A stretch of DNA of 13,701 bases from assembly GCA_016873905.1 (NCBI GenBank), contig VGVU01000024.1:1-13701 (forward strand), read 5' to 3'. The DNA is from Betaproteobacteria bacterium. GTDB lineage: Bacteria > Pseudomonadota > Gammaproteobacteria > Burkholderiales > Thiobacillaceae. The notes beneath the pieces were generated by a model. That model made no database searches. It was not told the origin of the DNA and saw only the letters and a list, made by a program, of their open reading frames with translations. The translations under genes and the position numbers were made by a program. Below, in pieces: positions 12,723-13,701 of the stretch. Within the stretch, counting starts at the first letter, position 1. Every line of letters begins with the position of its first letter.

Positions 12723-13701
12723 ATGAGCAGCACCGTTAAAGTCCCGGACATCGGCGGGTTTGAGGCCGTTGAAATCATCGAAATCCTCGTTCAGCCTGGC
12801 GACACGGTGAGCAAGGAGCAATCCCTCATCACCCTCGAATCCGACAAGGCCTCGATGGACATCCCCTGCCCGCAGGCCGGTGTCGTCAAGAAGTTACTGG
12901 TAAAACTCGGCGACAAGGTCTCGGAAGGCACACCGATTATTGAGTTGCAGGCCGCCAGCGCCGAGGCGCAAGACGCGAAGCCTACGCCACAGCCCACGCC
13001 GAAGCCCGCGTCACCCGATCCGAAACCCGCATCACCTGATCCGCAGTCCGCATCCCTCAGCGCTCAGGTGCTGGTGCTGGGTGCCGGCCCCGGGGGTTAT
13101 ACCGCCGCCTTCCGCGCCGCCGATCTGGGCCTCAAGGTCGTGCTGGTGGAACGCTACCCCAGTCTGGGCGGAGTCTGTCTCAATGTCGGTTGCATCCCCT
13201 CCAAGGCCCTGCTGCATGCCGCCAAGGTGATCACCGAGGCCGAAGAAATGGCGCATCACGGCGTCTCGTTTGCCAAGCCCGTGGTCGATCTTGATACCCT
13301 GCGCAACTGGAAGGCCAACGATGTCGTTGCCAAACTGACCAACGGTCTGATGGGTCTCGCCAAGGCGCGTCAGGTCACCGTCATCCAGGGCACGGCGCAA
13401 TTTACCAGCCCGAACACCGTGTCCGTGCAGGGTGCGGACGGCCAGGCAAAAACCATCCATTTCGAAAACGCCATCATTGCGGCCGGATCTTCGGCCATCA
13501 AACTGCCGTTCCAACCGGACGATCCGCGCGTCATCGACTCGACGGGCGCGCTGGCGCTGGCCGATGTACCTGCACGCCTTTTGGTCATCGGCGGCGGCAT
13601 CATTGGCCTGGAAATGGGCACGGTGTACGACGCCCTCGGCAGCCGTGTCACGGTGGTCGAGCGCGGCCCACAACTCATCACCGGCTGTGATCCCGATCTG
13701 G
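12723..13701 (+). CDS. lpdA: Dihydrolipoamide dehydrogenase (E3) with N-terminal lipoyl domain, 5' part
   Basis: E3 reoxidises the dihydrolipoyl arms of AceF with FAD and a redox disulfide, passing electrons to NAD. About 326 codons are present and the gene runs off the right edge. AAAGG (12712-12716) lies 6 bases before the ATG. Domains: a lipoyl domain (about 2-77, lipoyl Lys42 in ESDKAS); a Pro/Lys/Ala/Ser linker (about 85-112) with a 21-bp tandem repeat; the FAD-binding Rossmann motif LGAGPGGYTAAF (119-130); the redox disulfide GGVCLNVGCIPSKAL (C152, C157); and the NAD-binding motif VIGGGIIGLEMG. The missing C-terminus should hold the second FAD motif and the dimer interface with its catalytic His. 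An E3 with its own lipoyl domain is known in Neisseria and other betaproteobacteria, which supports the taxonomic call. It is third in the operon, 93 bases after aceF. Confidence 0.97.
   Translation, partial: MSSTVKVPDIGGFEAVEIIEILVQPGDTVSKEQSLITLESDKASMDIPCPQAGVVKKLLVKLGDKVSEGTPIIELQAASAEAQDAKPTPQPTPKPASPDPKPASPDPQSASLSAQVLVLGAGPGGYTAAFRAADLGLKVVLVERYPSLGGVCLNVGCIPSKALLHAAKVITEAEEMAHHGVSFAKPVVDLDTLRNWKANDVVAKLTNGLMGLAKARQVTVIQGTAQFTSPNTVSVQGADGQAKTIHFENAIIAAGSSAIKLPFQPDDPRVIDSTGALALADVPARLLVIGGGIIGLEMGTVYDALGSRVTVVERGPQLITGCDPDL
13002..13057 (+). repeat. 21-bp tandem repeat in the lpdA linker
   Basis: Two full 21-bp copies (13002-13022 and 13023-13043) encode KPASPDP twice, followed by a decayed partial copy encoding QSAS. 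The copies differ at only a few, mostly synonymous, positions. The period keeps the frame, so copy number could change linker length without disrupting either domain. Confidence 0.75.

Noticed and set aside
1..13701. A novel defence, mobile or otherwise undescribed gene system
   Set aside because: Every gene except the aminopeptidase subfamily is a well-known core gene in ordinary neighbourhoods, and no spacer is large enough to hide another gene cluster.

Overview
This window is chromosomal core genome from a proteobacterium, most likely a betaproteobacterium. The evidence is the neighbourhood (bamE-dapB divergent from fur, with recN, nadK, hrcA and hemH beside it), HrcA protein wording, a homodimeric-type pyruvate dehydrogenase E1, and a dihydrolipoamide dehydrogenase carrying its own N-terminal lipoyl domain. 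GC content is high and most third codon positions are G or C, which explains the many long antisense open frames. I see no insertion sequence, phage gene, CRISPR array, tRNA, rRNA or sign of recent transfer, and no undescribed multi-gene system.

Layout. Positions 1-154 hold the first 51 codons of htpG (Hsp90) on the minus strand, preceded by a convincing sigma-32 heat-shock promoter. Next, on the minus strand, is a two-gene operon bamE-dapB (outer-membrane assembly lipoprotein, then lysine/diaminopimelate synthesis) with an ATGA overlap. It is divergent from fur (iron regulator). fur converges on a second minus-strand operon, nadK-recN (NAD kinase, then DNA repair), which is divergent from the plus-strand pair hrcA-hemH (heat-shock repressor, ferrochelatase). 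hemH converges, with only 6 bases between, on a minus-strand M17-family leucyl aminopeptidase. The aminopeptidase is divergent from the plus-strand pyruvate dehydrogenase operon aceE-aceF-lpdA, which runs off the right edge inside lpdA.

Functional themes. aceE, aceF and lpdA supply all three components of one complex converting pyruvate to acetyl-CoA. fur and hemH both concern iron and haem, and htpG and hrcA both concern protein-folding stress, but the gene order gives no sign of shared control within these pairs. The spacers are short (none above about 210 bases), so nothing large is left unexplained.

The more interesting details are regulatory or fine-scale. They are the sigma-32 promoter of htpG; a nadK promoter placed so close to the start codon that the mRNA would be nearly leaderless; a weak LexA-like core over that promoter; intergenic hairpins after fur and between aceF and lpdA that share an 18-base similar core; a 12-bp tandem repeat coding for a Lys/Gly loop in the aminopeptidase; and long identical blocks between the lipoyl domains of aceF and lpdA.
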